Source: JAOUEA01 sp038249195 (lineage in GTDB: Bacteria > Actinomycetota > UBA4738 > HRBIN12). From it: DNA of 64,000 nt. The notes below the pieces were generated by a model. It was not told where the DNA came from. It ran no database searches and saw only the letters and a list, made by a program, of their open reading frames with translations. The stretch lies in NCBI GenBank assembly GCA_038249195.1, contig JBBRWM010000005.1:62001-126000 (forward strand), written 5' to 3'. Positions within the stretch are counted from its first letter, which is position 1; each line of letters begins with the position of its first letter. Shown one piece after another: positions 1 to 9,031 of the stretch. The translations under genes were made by a program, and so were the position numbers.

Positions 1-357
1 CTTGGGCACGTACGCGTCGGCACCGAGCTCGGAGGCCTTGGCGCGGTCTCGTAGCGAGCCGAGCGCCGACACGATCACCACACGCGGGCGCTCCTGCGGC
101 GCGAGCTTCATCATCTCCTCGAGCACGGCCCACCCGTCCATGGTGGGCATCATGATATCGAGGACCATGAGCTTGGGGCGGTGCTCGGCGATCCCGGCGA
201 GCGCCTCGACGCCGTTATTCGCGGCGAAGGTCGTGTAGCCCTCAGCCTCGAGACTGAACTGGAGGACCCACACCACTTGTGGCTCGTCGTCCACCACGAG
301 CACGCTGGTCCCGAGTTCGAGTTCGAGTTCGAGTTCGAGTTCGAGTTCGTCGGCCAT
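1..357 (-). CDS. Response regulator receiver protein (3' end outside window)
   Basis: The start is an ATG at 357; the gene runs off the left edge, so the output domain is unseen. The visible 119 residues form a CheY-like receiver: acidic pair in LVVDDEP, phospho-acceptor Asp in MVLDIMMPTMDGW, the conserved Ser of IVSALGS and Lys of the final YVPK. It would take phosphate from an unseen histidine kinase. Between Met-Ala-Asp and the first beta strand lie six Glu-Leu dipeptides, encoded by a perfect hexanucleotide repeat, which is unusual for this family. No RBS stands out. Confidence 0.9.
   Translation of the reverse strand, partial: MADELELELELELELGTSVLVVDDEPQVVWVLQFSLEAEGYTTFAANNGVEALAGIAEHRPKLMVLDIMMPTMDGWAVLEEMMKLAPQERPRVVIVSALGSLRDRAKASELGADAYVPK
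313..348. repeat. Hexanucleotide microsatellite (GAACTC)x6
   Basis: Six perfect tandem copies of GAGTTC on the plus strand (GAACTC in the coding sense) encode (Glu-Leu)6 at the very start of the response regulator. The unit is a multiple of three, so copy-number changes alter the N-terminal tail length without breaking the frame. Confidence 0.95.
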
Positions 358-512
358 ATGCTGAAGGCTACGGCAGGTCGGGGGCTCGGCTGAATCGGCC
401 GTGCGGGGGTTTCGCGCGGGAACGGAATCCCGCGGACGGACCGGGCTTCCCGGCGGGCGGGGGATGGTGACCTAGTCATCCGTGGGCAGTACGTCCGTCC
501 TACGCCGGCTGC

Positions 513-1511
513 TCAACGGATGCGCACGCCGTCGCCCGGCACCACCGACCCGATCTCGAAGGCGGGGTGGATACACCCCTGCATGACGGCGTCGACGTCG
601 GCGGGGCTCACGATCAGCACCATCCCGATGCCCATGTTGAAGGTGGCGAACAGTTCGTCCTCGGAGGCCCCCGAGGCGTCGGCCACGAGCCCCACGACCG
701 GCGGCGCCGTCCAGCCGCCACGCCGGATGTCCGCGCCGAGGCCCTCCGGCAACGCGCGCGGGATGTTCTCGAAGAAGCCGCCCCCCGTGATGTGGGCGGC
801 CGCCCGAAGCAGGCCGGCTCGCGCGAGGCCGAGCACCTCGGGCGCGTAGATGAAACACGGCTCGAGCAGCGCCTCCCCGAGCGTCTGGTCGAGGCCGGGG
901 GGGATCTCGCGCCACGCCGCCGGGTCGGGGAAGAGCTTGCGCACGAGCGCGTAGCCGTTGGCATGCATCCCGCTCGAGGCGAGGCCGATCAGGCGATCGC
1001 CTTCCCGGACCCGGCCGGGCCCGAGCAGGTCCGTCTCGTCGACGGCGCCCACACAGAACCCCGCGAGGTCGAACTGGTCGGCGGGCATCACCCCAGGGTG
1101 CTCGGCCGTCTCGCCGCCGAGCAGGGCGCAGCCGGCCCGCCTGCATCCCTCGGCCACGCCCTCGACCAACGCGGCCACCCGCTCGGGGACCACCGCGCCC
1201 GCGGCGATGTAGTCGAGGAAGAAGAGCGGCTCGGCACCCGTGCAGACGACGTCGTCGGCACACATCGCGACGAGGTCGATCCCCACCGTGTCCAGCCTCC
1301 CGAGCTCGCGTGCGATCTCGAGCTTGGTGCCCACGCCGTCGGTGGCCGCGGCGAGCAAACGTCCTTCGGAGATCCGGAACAACCCCGCGAAGCCGCCTAC
1401 GCCCTCGGCCATCTCGGGGCGCCGCGCCCCTGCCGCGAGCTCGGCGATCAGGCTGACCGCCTTCGCTCCGGCCTCGGTGTCGACGCCGGCGTCGCGGTAG
1501 GCCCGGCTCAC
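513..1511 (-). CDS. purM: Phosphoribosylformylglycinamidine cyclo-ligase (AIR synthetase)
   Basis: Catalyses ATP-dependent closure of FGAM to AIR in de novo purine synthesis. The 332-residue product is full length, with the PurM signatures DGVGTKLEIA, CADDVVCTGAEPLFFLDY, LLGGETAEHPG and HITGGGFFENIPR. The GTG start overlaps the purF stop (GTGA, 1508-1511), so the two are translationally coupled in the order purF-purM. A longer open frame upstream is only the purF antisense frame and was discarded. Cytosolic. Confidence 0.96.
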   Translation of the reverse strand: MSRAYRDAGVDTEAGAKAVSLIAELAAGARRPEMAEGVGGFAGLFRISEGRLLAAATDGVGTKLEIARELGRLDTVGIDLVAMCADDVVCTGAEPLFFLDYIAAGAVVPERVAALVEGVAEGCRRAGCALLGGETAEHPGVMPADQFDLAGFCVGAVDETDLLGPGRVREGDRLIGLASSGMHANGYALVRKLFPDPAAWREIPPGLDQTLGEALLEPCFIYAPEVLGLARAGLLRAAAHITGGGFFENIPRALPEGLGADIRRGGWTAPPVVGLVADASGASEDELFATFNMGIGMVLIVSPADVDAVMQGCIHPAFEIGSVVPGDGVRIR

Positions 1512-2923
1512 GCGTTGGGGAGCGTCAGCTGGTCTTCCAGCACGAACTTCCCGGTCTGCTCGGGGATCGGGATGGGGTACTCGCCGTCGAAGCAGGCGGC
1601 ACAGAAGCCGTCTGCGGGCCGACCCGTGGCCTCGATCATCCCCTCTTGGGAGAGGTACCCGAGCGAATCGGCGCCCACATAGGCCCCGATCTCCTCCACC
1701 GTGAGGTCGGCGCCGATCAATTCCTGCCGCGTGGGCATGTCGATCCCGTAGAAGCACGGCCACTTCACCGGCGGGCAGGTGATGCGGATATGGACCTCGG
1801 TGGCGCCCGCCTCGCGCAGTGCGGCCACGATCTGCTTCGTTGTGGTGCCGCGCACGATGGAGTCGTCCACGACCACGAGGCGCTTGCCGCGTACCGAGTC
1901 CGGGATCGGGTTCAGCTTCAGCTTGACGCCGCGATCGCGGAGCGTCTGCGACGGCTGGATGAACGTCCGGCCCACGTACTGGTTCTTGTACAGGCCGTCG
2001 CCGTACGGGATGCCCGTCACCTCGCTGTAGCCCTGGGCGGCGGATTGGCCCGTCGTGGGCACCGCGATGACGAGGTCGGCGTCGACGGGCGTCTCGCGCG
2101 CCATGATGCGGCCCATCTCGCGACGCGCCTCGTGCACGGTGACGCCGGCGAGGCGAGAGTCCGGGCGCGCGAGGTACACGAACTCGAACACGCACAGGGC
2201 TTTGCGCCGGGACTCGGCGAAGCGGACGCTGTGCAGGCCGCGGTCGTCGAACCGGATCAGCTCGCCGGGCTCGACGTCGCGTACGAACGTCGCGCCGACG
2301 ATGTCGAGGGCGCACGTCTCGGAGGCAACCACGAACCCGTTGGGCAGGCGGCCGATGCACAGGGGACGGATCCCCATCGGCCCCCGCGCGGCGAACACGC
2401 TGCGCTCGTCCATCATCACGAAGCAGAAGGCGCCGCGGAGCGTGGGGAGCACGCGCACGGCGGCCTCTTCGAGCCCGCCCGTCGCGGCCATCTCGTGCAC
2501 GATCATGGTGGTCACGAGATCGGAGTCCGTGCTTGCGCCGTCGCCGCTGCCCACGGCGCCGGCGAGCTCTGAGGTGTTCACGAGGTTCCCGTTGTGGCCG
2601 AGCGCGACGGTGTGCGCCCCGTCGGTCTTGAACACGGGCTGGGCGTTGTCCCACGTGGTCGAGCCGGTGGTGGAGTACCGGGTGTGGCCGATGCCGAGAT
2701 CTCCGTGCAGGGTCGTGAGCGTGGCCTCGGAGAACACCTGGCTAACGAGGCCGAGTTCTTTGAACACCAGGATGTTGTGGCGGTCGCTCACCGCGATCCC
2801 CGCCGACTCCTGCCCGCGGTGCTGCTGCGCGAACAACCCGAAGTAGGTGAGTCGCGCGACATCGTCGCCGGGCGCCCAGACCCCGAAGAGTCCGCACTCC
2901 TCCTTCGGTGATTCGGCGCCCAC
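1508..2923 (-). CDS. purF: Amidophosphoribosyltransferase
   Basis: First committed step of purine synthesis: PRPP plus glutamine gives phosphoribosylamine. The start is a GTG at 2923, chosen because GGAGG lies five bases upstream and it places the nucleophile Cys at position 10 behind a short propeptide (EECGLFGVW), as in iron-sulfur-type PurF. The Ntn glutaminase domain is followed by the phosphoribosyltransferase PRPP loop VVVDDSIVRGTT. C-terminal cysteines (FCAACFDG and KWPCF) suggest a [4Fe-4S] cluster. 471 residues, normal length; it overlaps purM by 4 bp. Confidence 0.96.
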   Translation of the reverse strand: MGAESPKEECGLFGVWAPGDDVARLTYFGLFAQQHRGQESAGIAVSDRHNILVFKELGLVSQVFSEATLTTLHGDLGIGHTRYSTTGSTTWDNAQPVFKTDGAHTVALGHNGNLVNTSELAGAVGSGDGASTDSDLVTTMIVHEMAATGGLEEAAVRVLPTLRGAFCFVMMDERSVFAARGPMGIRPLCIGRLPNGFVVASETCALDIVGATFVRDVEPGELIRFDDRGLHSVRFAESRRKALCVFEFVYLARPDSRLAGVTVHEARREMGRIMARETPVDADLVIAVPTTGQSAAQGYSEVTGIPYGDGLYKNQYVGRTFIQPSQTLRDRGVKLKLNPIPDSVRGKRLVVVDDSIVRGTTTKQIVAALREAGATEVHIRITCPPVKWPCFYGIDMPTRQELIGADLTVEEIGAYVGADSLGYLSQEGMIEATGRPADGFCAACFDGEYPIPIPEQTGKFVLEDQLTLPNA

Positions 2924-2979
2924 GAGACCTCCATGGTACCGGGGGCGAGACCCGTCGTCCGGGCCGCCTGGGATCGCGG

Positions 2980-3906
2980 TTAGCGTCCGGCCGTGAGCGG
3001 GGCGATCGCGCCCGGGGGCGGGTCGCGGTAGGCCTCGGGATGCGCGGCCCAGGCGAGGATCTCCAACCCGTCCACGAGACGCGGACCGGGTCGAGAGAAG
3101 AACGAGGTGGCGTCCACCGCGAAGACGTTGTCGTTGCGAGCCGCGGGCGTCTCGGCGATCTCGGGGTGCGACACGACGGCGCGCCCCTCCTCCTCCGCCT
3201 CCTCGAGGTAGTACCCGCAGGGCATGAACACGATCACCTCGGGGTTGGCGTCGCGGATGGCGCGATGGGTGACCTCGGCCGATCGCGCGCCCTTGTCGTT
3301 CAACAGGTTCGTCGCGCCCGCCGCCTCGACCATCTCGGGGATCCAATGACCGGCAACCATGGGGGGCTCCCACCACTCGAGGCAGAACACCCCCACGGTG
3401 GGCAGGCGCCGGGCGGTGTCCTTCACCACGGCGACGCGATCGAGCAGCGACGCGGCGAGCTCCCGACCTCGGTCCTCCCGGTCCAGGCGCTTCCCCACGG
3501 CCTCCAGCTGGCCGATCACTTCCCCCAGCGTCTGTGGGTCGAGCGAGATGACCTCCGTGCTCCGGTCCAGGCCGAGGCTTTCGAGCGCCAGTTGCACCTC
3601 GCCGCTGGGGACCGCGCAGACGCGGCACAGGTCCTGCGTGAGGATAACGTCGGGCTGTTCGCGCCGGATCAGATCCACGTCCAGCGTGTAGAGGGGCCGG
3701 TCGGCCGCGGCACGTTCGCGCACCGCGTGGTCGATCGCGTGGGAGGGATGCAGATGTCCCTGTGGCAGCGCGCTGCGCGAGACCACGGGCTTCGTGACCG
3801 CGTCGGCTGGGTAGTCGCATTCGTCGGTCACGCCGACCAGGGCATCGCCCAGGCCGAGCGCGTACACGATCTCCGTCGCCGACGGGAGCAGGCTCACGAT
3901 CTTCAT
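2980..3906 (-). CDS. Cobalamin-binding / BtuF-like periplasmic-fold protein
   Basis: A 308-residue class III binding-protein fold, beginning KIVSLLPSATEIVYALGLG and containing DECDYPADA, the usual signature of vitamin B12/Fe-siderophore binding proteins. It has no signal peptide or lipobox, which is common for the standalone versions in Actinobacteria, so it may be cytoplasmic and not a transporter subunit. The ATG overlaps the stop of the upstream E2 gene (ATGA, 3903-3906), making it the last gene of the dehydrogenase operon. No permease or ATPase is nearby. Ligand is inferred only. Confidence 0.8.
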   Translation of the reverse strand: MKIVSLLPSATEIVYALGLGDALVGVTDECDYPADAVTKPVVSRSALPQGHLHPSHAIDHAVRERAAADRPLYTLDVDLIRREQPDVILTQDLCRVCAVPSGEVQLALESLGLDRSTEVISLDPQTLGEVIGQLEAVGKRLDREDRGRELAASLLDRVAVVKDTARRLPTVGVFCLEWWEPPMVAGHWIPEMVEAAGATNLLNDKGARSAEVTHRAIRDANPEVIVFMPCGYYLEEAEEEGRAVVSHPEIAETPAARNDNVFAVDATSFFSRPGPRLVDGLEILAWAAHPEAYRDPPPGAIAPLTAGR

Positions 3907-5069
3907 CGCGGCAAGTCTCGCAGGCGCGCCGACTCCTGCAGGACGTCGAGGAGATCCGTGAGGGCCCGGCCCACGGCGGCGCCGTCCAGCACGCGGTGAT
4001 CGAACGTGAGCGACAGCGTGCAGGCCGGTCGCGCGACCACGGCGCCGTCCACGACCAGCGCGCGCGGGGCGATCACGCCCAGGGCCATCGTGACCGCGGT
4101 GCCAGGCGAGAGGATAGGCGTGCCGGCCTCGCTCCCGTAGCTGCCGGTGTTGCTGATCGCGATGGTCGCGTTCGCCATATCCGCCACGCCCAGTCGCCCC
4201 TCGCGCGCGGCGGCGGCGAGACGCCGGATCTCGCCGGCGAGCTCCCCGATGCCCCTGCGCTCAGCGTCGCGGAGCACGGGAACGACGAGGCCGCGCTCGG
4301 TGTCGGCGGCGAGGCCCACGTTGACCTTGGCGTGGACGCTGACGTGCTCGCCGTCCCAGCTCGCGTTCATCCGCGGGTGCTCGGCGACGCAGCGGCAGAG
4401 CGCGGAGACGACCACCGGAAGCGGCGAGACGCCGAGCTCCGCGCGGAACGCCTCGAGGGCCGAGGCGTCGACGGTTCGGAAGGTGGTCACCTGGGGGATC
4501 GCCGCCTGCTCGGAGAGGTTCTCCGCGATCCGCCGGCGGACGGGGGTGAGCTCCTCGCGGGTGGAACGCAGGTCTTCGGAGACCGTGGCGGCCCAGGTTC
4601 CGGACGCGGCGCGGACGTCGCCGGCGCTCACGCGACCACCCGGCCCCGAGCCCTCGATCGCTCCGATGTCAACCGCCAGATCGCGCGCCAGCTTGCGCAC
4701 GGCCGGCGTCGCTCGCGCCGAGTGGGCGCGGGATGGAGCCGCCGATCCTACGTCAGCGTCGGGGCTCGACCGACGGGCGGCGTACCCGTGGACGTCGGAG
4801 CCCTCCGGCTGTAGCGCGTCGGCGGCGCCGGGGACGTGGAAGGTCACGAGTGGCCGACCGACCGGAACCATGTTCCCGGGCTGAGCGTGCAGCCGCACGA
4901 TCCGTCCCGCGTACGGCGAGGGGAGCTCGACGACGGCCTTCGACGTCTCCACCTCGGCGATCGGCTGGTTGAGCTCGACGTCGTCGCCCTCGGCCACGAG
5001 CCATGCGATCAGCTCGGCCTCCGTGAGACCCTCGCCGGGATCCGGCAACGAGAAGACGCGCTCGCCCAT
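3903..5069 (-). CDS. 2-oxoacid dehydrogenase E2 (dihydrolipoyl acyltransferase)
   Basis: Transfers acyl groups from the lipoyl arm to CoA. An N-terminal lipoyl domain (residues 1-80) has the lipoylated Lys in VETSKAVVELPS. A peripheral subunit-binding domain (ATPAVRKLARDL...GPGGRVSAGDV) and a C-terminal catalytic domain ending in the active-site motif TFDHRVLDG follow. At 388 residues with one lipoyl domain it is the branched-chain/acetoin size. The ATG at 5069 overlaps the E1beta stop by one base. With separate E1alpha and E1beta subunits it forms a three-gene complex; no E3 is present here. Confidence 0.93.
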   Translation of the reverse strand: MGERVFSLPDPGEGLTEAELIAWLVAEGDDVELNQPIAEVETSKAVVELPSPYAGRIVRLHAQPGNMVPVGRPLVTFHVPGAADALQPEGSDVHGYAARRSSPDADVGSAAPSRAHSARATPAVRKLARDLAVDIGAIEGSGPGGRVSAGDVRAASGTWAATVSEDLRSTREELTPVRRRIAENLSEQAAIPQVTTFRTVDASALEAFRAELGVSPLPVVVSALCRCVAEHPRMNASWDGEHVSVHAKVNVGLAADTERGLVVPVLRDAERRGIGELAGEIRRLAAAAREGRLGVADMANATIAISNTGSYGSEAGTPILSPGTAVTMALGVIAPRALVVDGAVVARPACTLSLTFDHRVLDGAAVGRALTDLLDVLQESARLRDLPR

Positions 5070-6055
5070 CAGTAGGTCACCGTCGTGCGCACCGCGTCCG
5101 CGATGCGGTCCGGGCTGGGCAGGTACCGGTCCTCGAGCGACGCGGGTGGGTAGGGCACGTCCCAGCCCGTGACGCGCTCGACGGGCGCCTCCAGATGATC
5201 GAACGCGAGCTCCATCACGCGGGCGGCGATCTCCGCGCCCATCCCGAGGGTGCGGGGCGCCTCGTGCACCACCACCACCCGGCCGGTCTCTCGCGCGCAC
5301 CGCGCAAGCAGGTCGTCGTCCAGGGGCGAGAGCGATCGCAGGTCTACGACGCGCGCGCGCAGATCCTCCTCGGCGAGCACATCGGCCGCCTCGAGCGCGC
5401 GCGCGACCATCGCGCCGTAGGTCACGACCGTGCACGCGTCGCCCTCTCGAAGCACACGTCCAACGCCGATGCCGGGCCCATCGGCCGCGAGCGATCCTGT
5501 CTCCTTGGCCCAGTACCGGGCCTTGGGTTCGAGCACCACCACCGGGTCGGGATCGTGGATGGCCGCGCGCAGCAGCCGGTAGCCGTCCAGGGGTGATGAG
5601 GGCACCACGACCTTGAGGCCCGCCGTATGCACGTAGTGCGTCTCGGGGCTCTCGCCGTGGTGCTCCTTGCCGCGGATGCCCCCGAACGCCGGGATGCGGA
5701 TGGTGATCGGCATGTCGACGCGGCCCCGGGTGCGCTCGCGCATCTTCGCGACGTGGTCGATCACCTGCTCGAGCGCGGGGTAGCTGAACGCGTCGAATTG
5801 GAACTCGATCACGCTCGGGCGACCGGCGAACGCAAGGCCGACGGCGACGCCGGCGATCGCGGCCTCGCCGACCGGGGTGTCGAAGACCCGTCGTTCGCCG
5901 AAGGCCTCCTGCAGGCCATCGGTCACGCGGAACACGCCGCCGGAGCGACCGACGTCCTCGCCGAACAGGACGAGCCGCTCGTCATCGGCGAGCGCGTCGT
6001 TGAGGGCGCGATTGAGCGCGCCCGACAACGTCCAGGCCTGGGCGGACTCACCCAC
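5069..6055 (-). CDS. 2-oxoacid dehydrogenase E1 component, beta subunit
   Basis: 328 residues, full length for transketolase-like E1beta. It shows LFGEDVGRSGGVFRVTDGL near the N-terminus, DTPVGEAAIAGVAVGLA, and the C-terminal DVPYPP...LEDRYLPSPDRI tail that resembles branched-chain E1beta. It pairs with E1alpha to build the thiamin diphosphate site. The start overlaps the E1alpha stop by 8 bp and its stop TGA shares one base with the E2 ATG, so the three subunits are translationally coupled. The substrate (pyruvate or branched-chain oxoacids) cannot be decided from sequence alone. Confidence 0.93.
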   Translation of the reverse strand: MGESAQAWTLSGALNRALNDALADDERLVLFGEDVGRSGGVFRVTDGLQEAFGERRVFDTPVGEAAIAGVAVGLAFAGRPSVIEFQFDAFSYPALEQVIDHVAKMRERTRGRVDMPITIRIPAFGGIRGKEHHGESPETHYVHTAGLKVVVPSSPLDGYRLLRAAIHDPDPVVVLEPKARYWAKETGSLAADGPGIGVGRVLREGDACTVVTYGAMVARALEAADVLAEEDLRARVVDLRSLSPLDDDLLARCARETGRVVVVHEAPRTLGMGAEIAARVMELAFDHLEAPVERVTGWDVPYPPASLEDRYLPSPDRIADAVRTTVTY

Positions 6056-7148
6056 CCAGCGCCTCCGCGCGTTGCTGCGCCCACGAGCCGCCGGGGGGCT
6101 CTGCGTAGGTCCAATCGAACATCCACGCGGCGGGCGGCGCCTCGGTGGCGATCACGCCCTCGCGCACCTCCATCGCGAAGGCCTCGGCCTCCCCGTGGCA
6201 GGCCGCCACGGATGCGTCGTCGGCGAGGCCCTGGGATCGAAGCCACGTCTCGAACCGCGGGAGAGGATCGAATGCCCGCGCTGCCTTGACCTCGGCCTCG
6301 CTGCGGTAGCGGCCGGGATCGTCGGCGGTGGAGTGTGCGCCCAGGCGGTACGTGAGGGCCTCGATCAGCGTGGGGCCGTCGTGGGCGCGGGCACGCACCA
6401 CGGCGTCGCGCGTGACCTTGTACACCGCCAAGATGTCGTTGCCGTCCACGCGTACCCCTCCGAACCCGTACCCCTCGGCGCGGCGCCAGATCTCGCCCGC
6501 GGTCTGCCGGGCGGTCGGCACGCTGATCGCCCACCCGTTGTTCTGGCAGAACAGGACGAGGGGAAGCCGCCAGAGTCCGGCGAGGTTCGCCGCCTCGTGG
6601 AAGTCGCCCTCGCTCGTGCTCCCGTCGCCGAAGTACGCCGCCGTGACGACGTCGGAGCCATCGAGCTGCTGGCCAAGGGCGTAGCCCGCCGCGTGCGGGA
6701 TCTGCGTTGCTATCGGGATGCAGATCGGCCCGAACCGCGTGGCGCGCGGGTCATACGGCCCGCCGTGCCACGTCCCGCGGTGGTACTGCAGGTACTGCAC
6801 GGCGTCCACGCCGCGCACCAGCGCCACGGCGAGCTCCCGGAAGGTGGGGAAGACGAAGTCCTCGGGCCCGAGCGCGAGCGCGCTGCCGATCTGGGCGGCC
6901 TCCTGCCCCTCGAAGCCCGGGTAGACGGTGAGCTCGCCCTGCCTCTGCAGGGCGATGCATTCGCGATCCAGACGGCGGGAGACGATCATCCTGCGCAGGA
7001 TGTCGCGCAGCGCATCGTCATCCAGGCCAACGTCGGGGTCGCCCACTGCGGACCCGTCGTCGGCGATGATGCGGAACGGTTCGCTCCCGGCCCAGTGCGC
7101 GGGTGCTGCCACGGTGCTCAAACCCCCATGCTCGGACGCCGAGAGCAT
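6048..7148 (-). CDS. 2-oxoacid dehydrogenase E1 component, alpha subunit
   Basis: Thiamin diphosphate-dependent decarboxylase subunit. The ThDP/Mg motif is GDGSTSEGDFHEAANLAG ending in CQNNGWAIS; the phosphorylation-loop-like region YRLGAHSTADDPGRYR is typical of branched-chain E1alpha. The ATG at 7148 gives 366 residues; an upstream in-frame Met would add 12 residues and run into the divergent promoter, so it was not used. First gene of the operon E1alpha-E1beta-E2-BtuF-like. Divergent from the unknown gene at 7183, with a 34-bp intergenic space. Confidence 0.93.
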   Translation of the reverse strand: MLSASEHGGLSTVAAPAHWAGSEPFRIIADDGSAVGDPDVGLDDDALRDILRRMIVSRRLDRECIALQRQGELTVYPGFEGQEAAQIGSALALGPEDFVFPTFRELAVALVRGVDAVQYLQYHRGTWHGGPYDPRATRFGPICIPIATQIPHAAGYALGQQLDGSDVVTAAYFGDGSTSEGDFHEAANLAGLWRLPLVLFCQNNGWAISVPTARQTAGEIWRRAEGYGFGGVRVDGNDILAVYKVTRDAVVRARAHDGPTLIEALTYRLGAHSTADDPGRYRSEAEVKAARAFDPLPRFETWLRSQGLADDASVAACHGEAEAFAMEVREGVIATEAPPAAWMFDWTYAEPPGGSWAQQRAEALGG

Positions 7149-7182
7149 AAGGAAATGCGACCGCGTTAGACTCGAGCAGCCC

Positions 7183-7989
7183 ATGGTGCCCAGTGCGTTC
7201 CTGCGTGTATTTCAGCCCCTCGACGCGTTCGAGCGCGACGAGCAGGCGCATTGGGAGCGCTACCTCGTGGAGCACACGCGATCCCCCTCCCTCACGCCCC
7301 GCTACGCCGACCGCCCCACCGTCGGCCGGCTGGGCGTCCTGTCACCGTCGGAGGGCGAGCACGCCGAGGTGCGCGTACTGGAAGGCCGGACCTACGTCAG
7401 CCCCGCCCGGATGCGGCTCCGGGTGCTCGCGTCCATGCTGTCGTTCCGCGAGGCAGAGCCGCTGGAGCTGTGGGAGGGATTCGTTCCCAAGCGCATGGCG
7501 CGCCGGGCCGCGCGCGAGCTGAACAGGATGCGGCGCGGGGACCCCGACGCCGTCTCGTTCACCCATCAGAGCCCGTGGCACGTCCCCATCCGCTGGTTCG
7601 TGCTGTTCCGCGATGAGGAGCGGCGGCTCGGGGAAGACGACTTCGGGCGGCTGCGGCTGTCCTACCGGACCTCCACGCGGCGCGCGATGCGCCGGGCAGA
7701 GAATGCGGTGGTTCCGCTGCGTCGCTCGGAGCTGGGCCCCATCAGCGACCTCATCGTGGACCTGCACCAATGGATGGCGGGCTTCGATGTGGGATCGATC
7801 GTGGAGCTCGACTACGCGGACCTCTGCGACCTCATGACGTGGGACGAGCTCGACGACGACCACAGCGCGCAGGAGATCCACGACGCGCTCGAGGCGCTGG
7901 AGCACGAGGAGTTCCCGCGGGCCGCCGACGTGTACCAGGGCGTCCTTGCCCGGTGGGCGGAGGTCCGCAACCGTGAGGCTCTGAACTGA
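7183..7989 (+). CDS. Hypothetical protein, actinobacterial type
   Basis: A 268-residue soluble protein rich in Arg, Glu and Asp, with no signal peptide or membrane segment. I do not recognise a domain. Visible features are an alpha-helical, charged C-terminal half (DELDDDHSAQEIHDALEALE) and Trp-rich central region (HVPIRWFVLF). The coding potential is strong and it is divergent from the E1alpha gene. ATG at 7183 is immediately followed by a GTG that could also serve as start. The stop lies 4 bases before tRNA-Phe, which is on the other strand. Confidence 0.7.
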   Translation: MVPSAFLRVFQPLDAFERDEQAHWERYLVEHTRSPSLTPRYADRPTVGRLGVLSPSEGEHAEVRVLEGRTYVSPARMRLRVLASMLSFREAEPLELWEGFVPKRMARRAARELNRMRRGDPDAVSFTHQSPWHVPIRWFVLFRDEERRLGEDDFGRLRLSYRTSTRRAMRRAENAVVPLRRSELGPISDLIVDLHQWMAGFDVGSIVELDYADLCDLMTWDELDDDHSAQEIHDALEALEHEEFPRAADVYQGVLARWAEVRNREALN

Positions 7990-7992
7990 TCG

Positions 7993-8065
7993 TGGCCAGG
8001 GGCAGAATCGAACTGCCGACACCGCGGTTTTCAGCCGCGTGCTCTGCCAACTGAGCTACCTGGCC
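7993..8065 (-). tRNA. tRNA-Phe (GAA anticodon)
   Basis: Cloverleaf on the minus strand: acceptor GGCCAGG pairs with CCTGGCC, discriminator A, D-arm TAGCTCAGTTGGCAGAGC, anticodon arm with GAA in the loop CTGAAAA, and T-arm GGCAGTTCGATTCTGCC. No CCA is encoded. It marks the left border of the accessory segment, but its 3' end faces away from that segment, so it is not an obvious integration site. Confidence 0.95.
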
Positions 8066-8229
8066 CGGGCCGGTGGAGAACTTGGCAGAAATCGCTACCG
8101 AGGTCACCACCAGCGCGTTGAAGTGTAGCGAGTGGAGGTCGGTCCGGACTCGGTAACGCCATATCGGCATGCGGGCTTGCCCTGAGACAGCCTTGTTTCT
8201 TTGCCGGGTGGTGCCGGAAGTGGGATCCG

Positions 8230-9031
8230 TCAGGCGGCCTCTTCGAGGCCTTCAGATGTTCTGTGGCGGGCCAACGTGAGGGCGTTCACCTTCAGTGCCC
8301 AGCCGAGCATCTCGACCTGCTGACGGCGCCATCCGAGACTGTGAGCGCGACCGAGGAACAGGGTGTCCTCCAGGGCGCGGTTGAGCGATTCGGAGTCGTT
8401 CCGACGGCCGTAGAGGCGCGGGAAGTCAGGGTCTGAGGGTGGGATCGGACGGACGTTCTCGGTCCGGTTGAACCTGCGCTTGCGGTCGGCTTCGTTCTGG
8501 TGGAGGCGCACCGTGATCTGCCCCCCGCCGAGGTGCTCGGGGAGCCGGTAGTCGTTGTACCAGCGGTACCGACCGCTGTGGGCCTTCATCCGGTGGGTCC
8601 GCTTGCGGACGAGGGGAGTGAAGTGCAGCTCGCCCGCTTCGGTCGGGCGCATGATGCCGATCGCACCCGCTTCGGCGCTTGATCTTGCGCTTGAGGGTCT
8701 TGCTCGCGAACGTCTCGGCCGCGGCGACCATGTTCACGGGCACGATGCCGAGCTCTCTCAGGATCTTCTGGAAGGGCGGTGTCATAGACGATCGCCTGGG
8801 CTCCTGGGACGTGGGGTGCCAGACGCTCGAAGCAGGAGACGGCGACCGAGGCCTCGGAACCGGGATCAGGCACCCGGTCCACGTCCAGGATGAACCTCTG
8901 TCAACACGGCAATGCCCCGGCCTGGCCTTGAACAAGGGAGTGAGGACCTTGCCGTCGGCGTGCAGGACGCGGGAGAGGTCCGGGTGCGTGTAAGAGCCGG
9001 GACCCTCTGGGTCGAGGAGGCCGGCCCTCAC
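8230..9031 (-). pseudogene. Broken DDE-type transposase
   Basis: Three minus-strand frames must be stitched to read one transposase-like protein: a distal piece (DLSRVLHADGKVLTPLFKAR), a middle piece (SVAVSCFERLAPHVPGAQAIV, then NMVAAAETFASKTLKRKIKR), and an intact C-terminal 140 residues ending at 8230. The last contains RRNDSESLNR, likely carrying the catalytic Glu, and the closing WALKVNALTLARHR. At least two frameshifts inactivate it. Family assignment beyond DDE transposase is uncertain. Part of the middle piece recurs at 40.6 kb. Confidence 0.75.
8676..8737 (-). repeat. Direct repeat copy 1 (transposase scrap)
   Basis: A 62-bp stretch that matches 40584-40645 at 58 positions, in the same orientation. 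In both it encodes on the minus strand the peptide NMVAAAETFASKTLKRKIK. It is the only shared part of the two transposase remnants that I can see, and the two copies bracket the 32-kb accessory segment. Confidence 0.9.

Noticed and set aside
497..513. TCCTAC half-site near the purM stop
   Set aside because: The second half is absent (CTGCTC), and no gene start is near.
513..2654. A 713-codon frame continuous through purM and antisense-like purF sequence
   Set aside because: Only the last 332 codons are PurM; the remainder is an Arg-rich shadow frame of purF, which is common in GC-rich DNA.
7993..8065. tRNA-Phe as integration site of the accessory segment
   Set aside because: The tRNA 3' end faces the core side, no duplicated 3' end was found near 41 kb, and no intact integrase is present.
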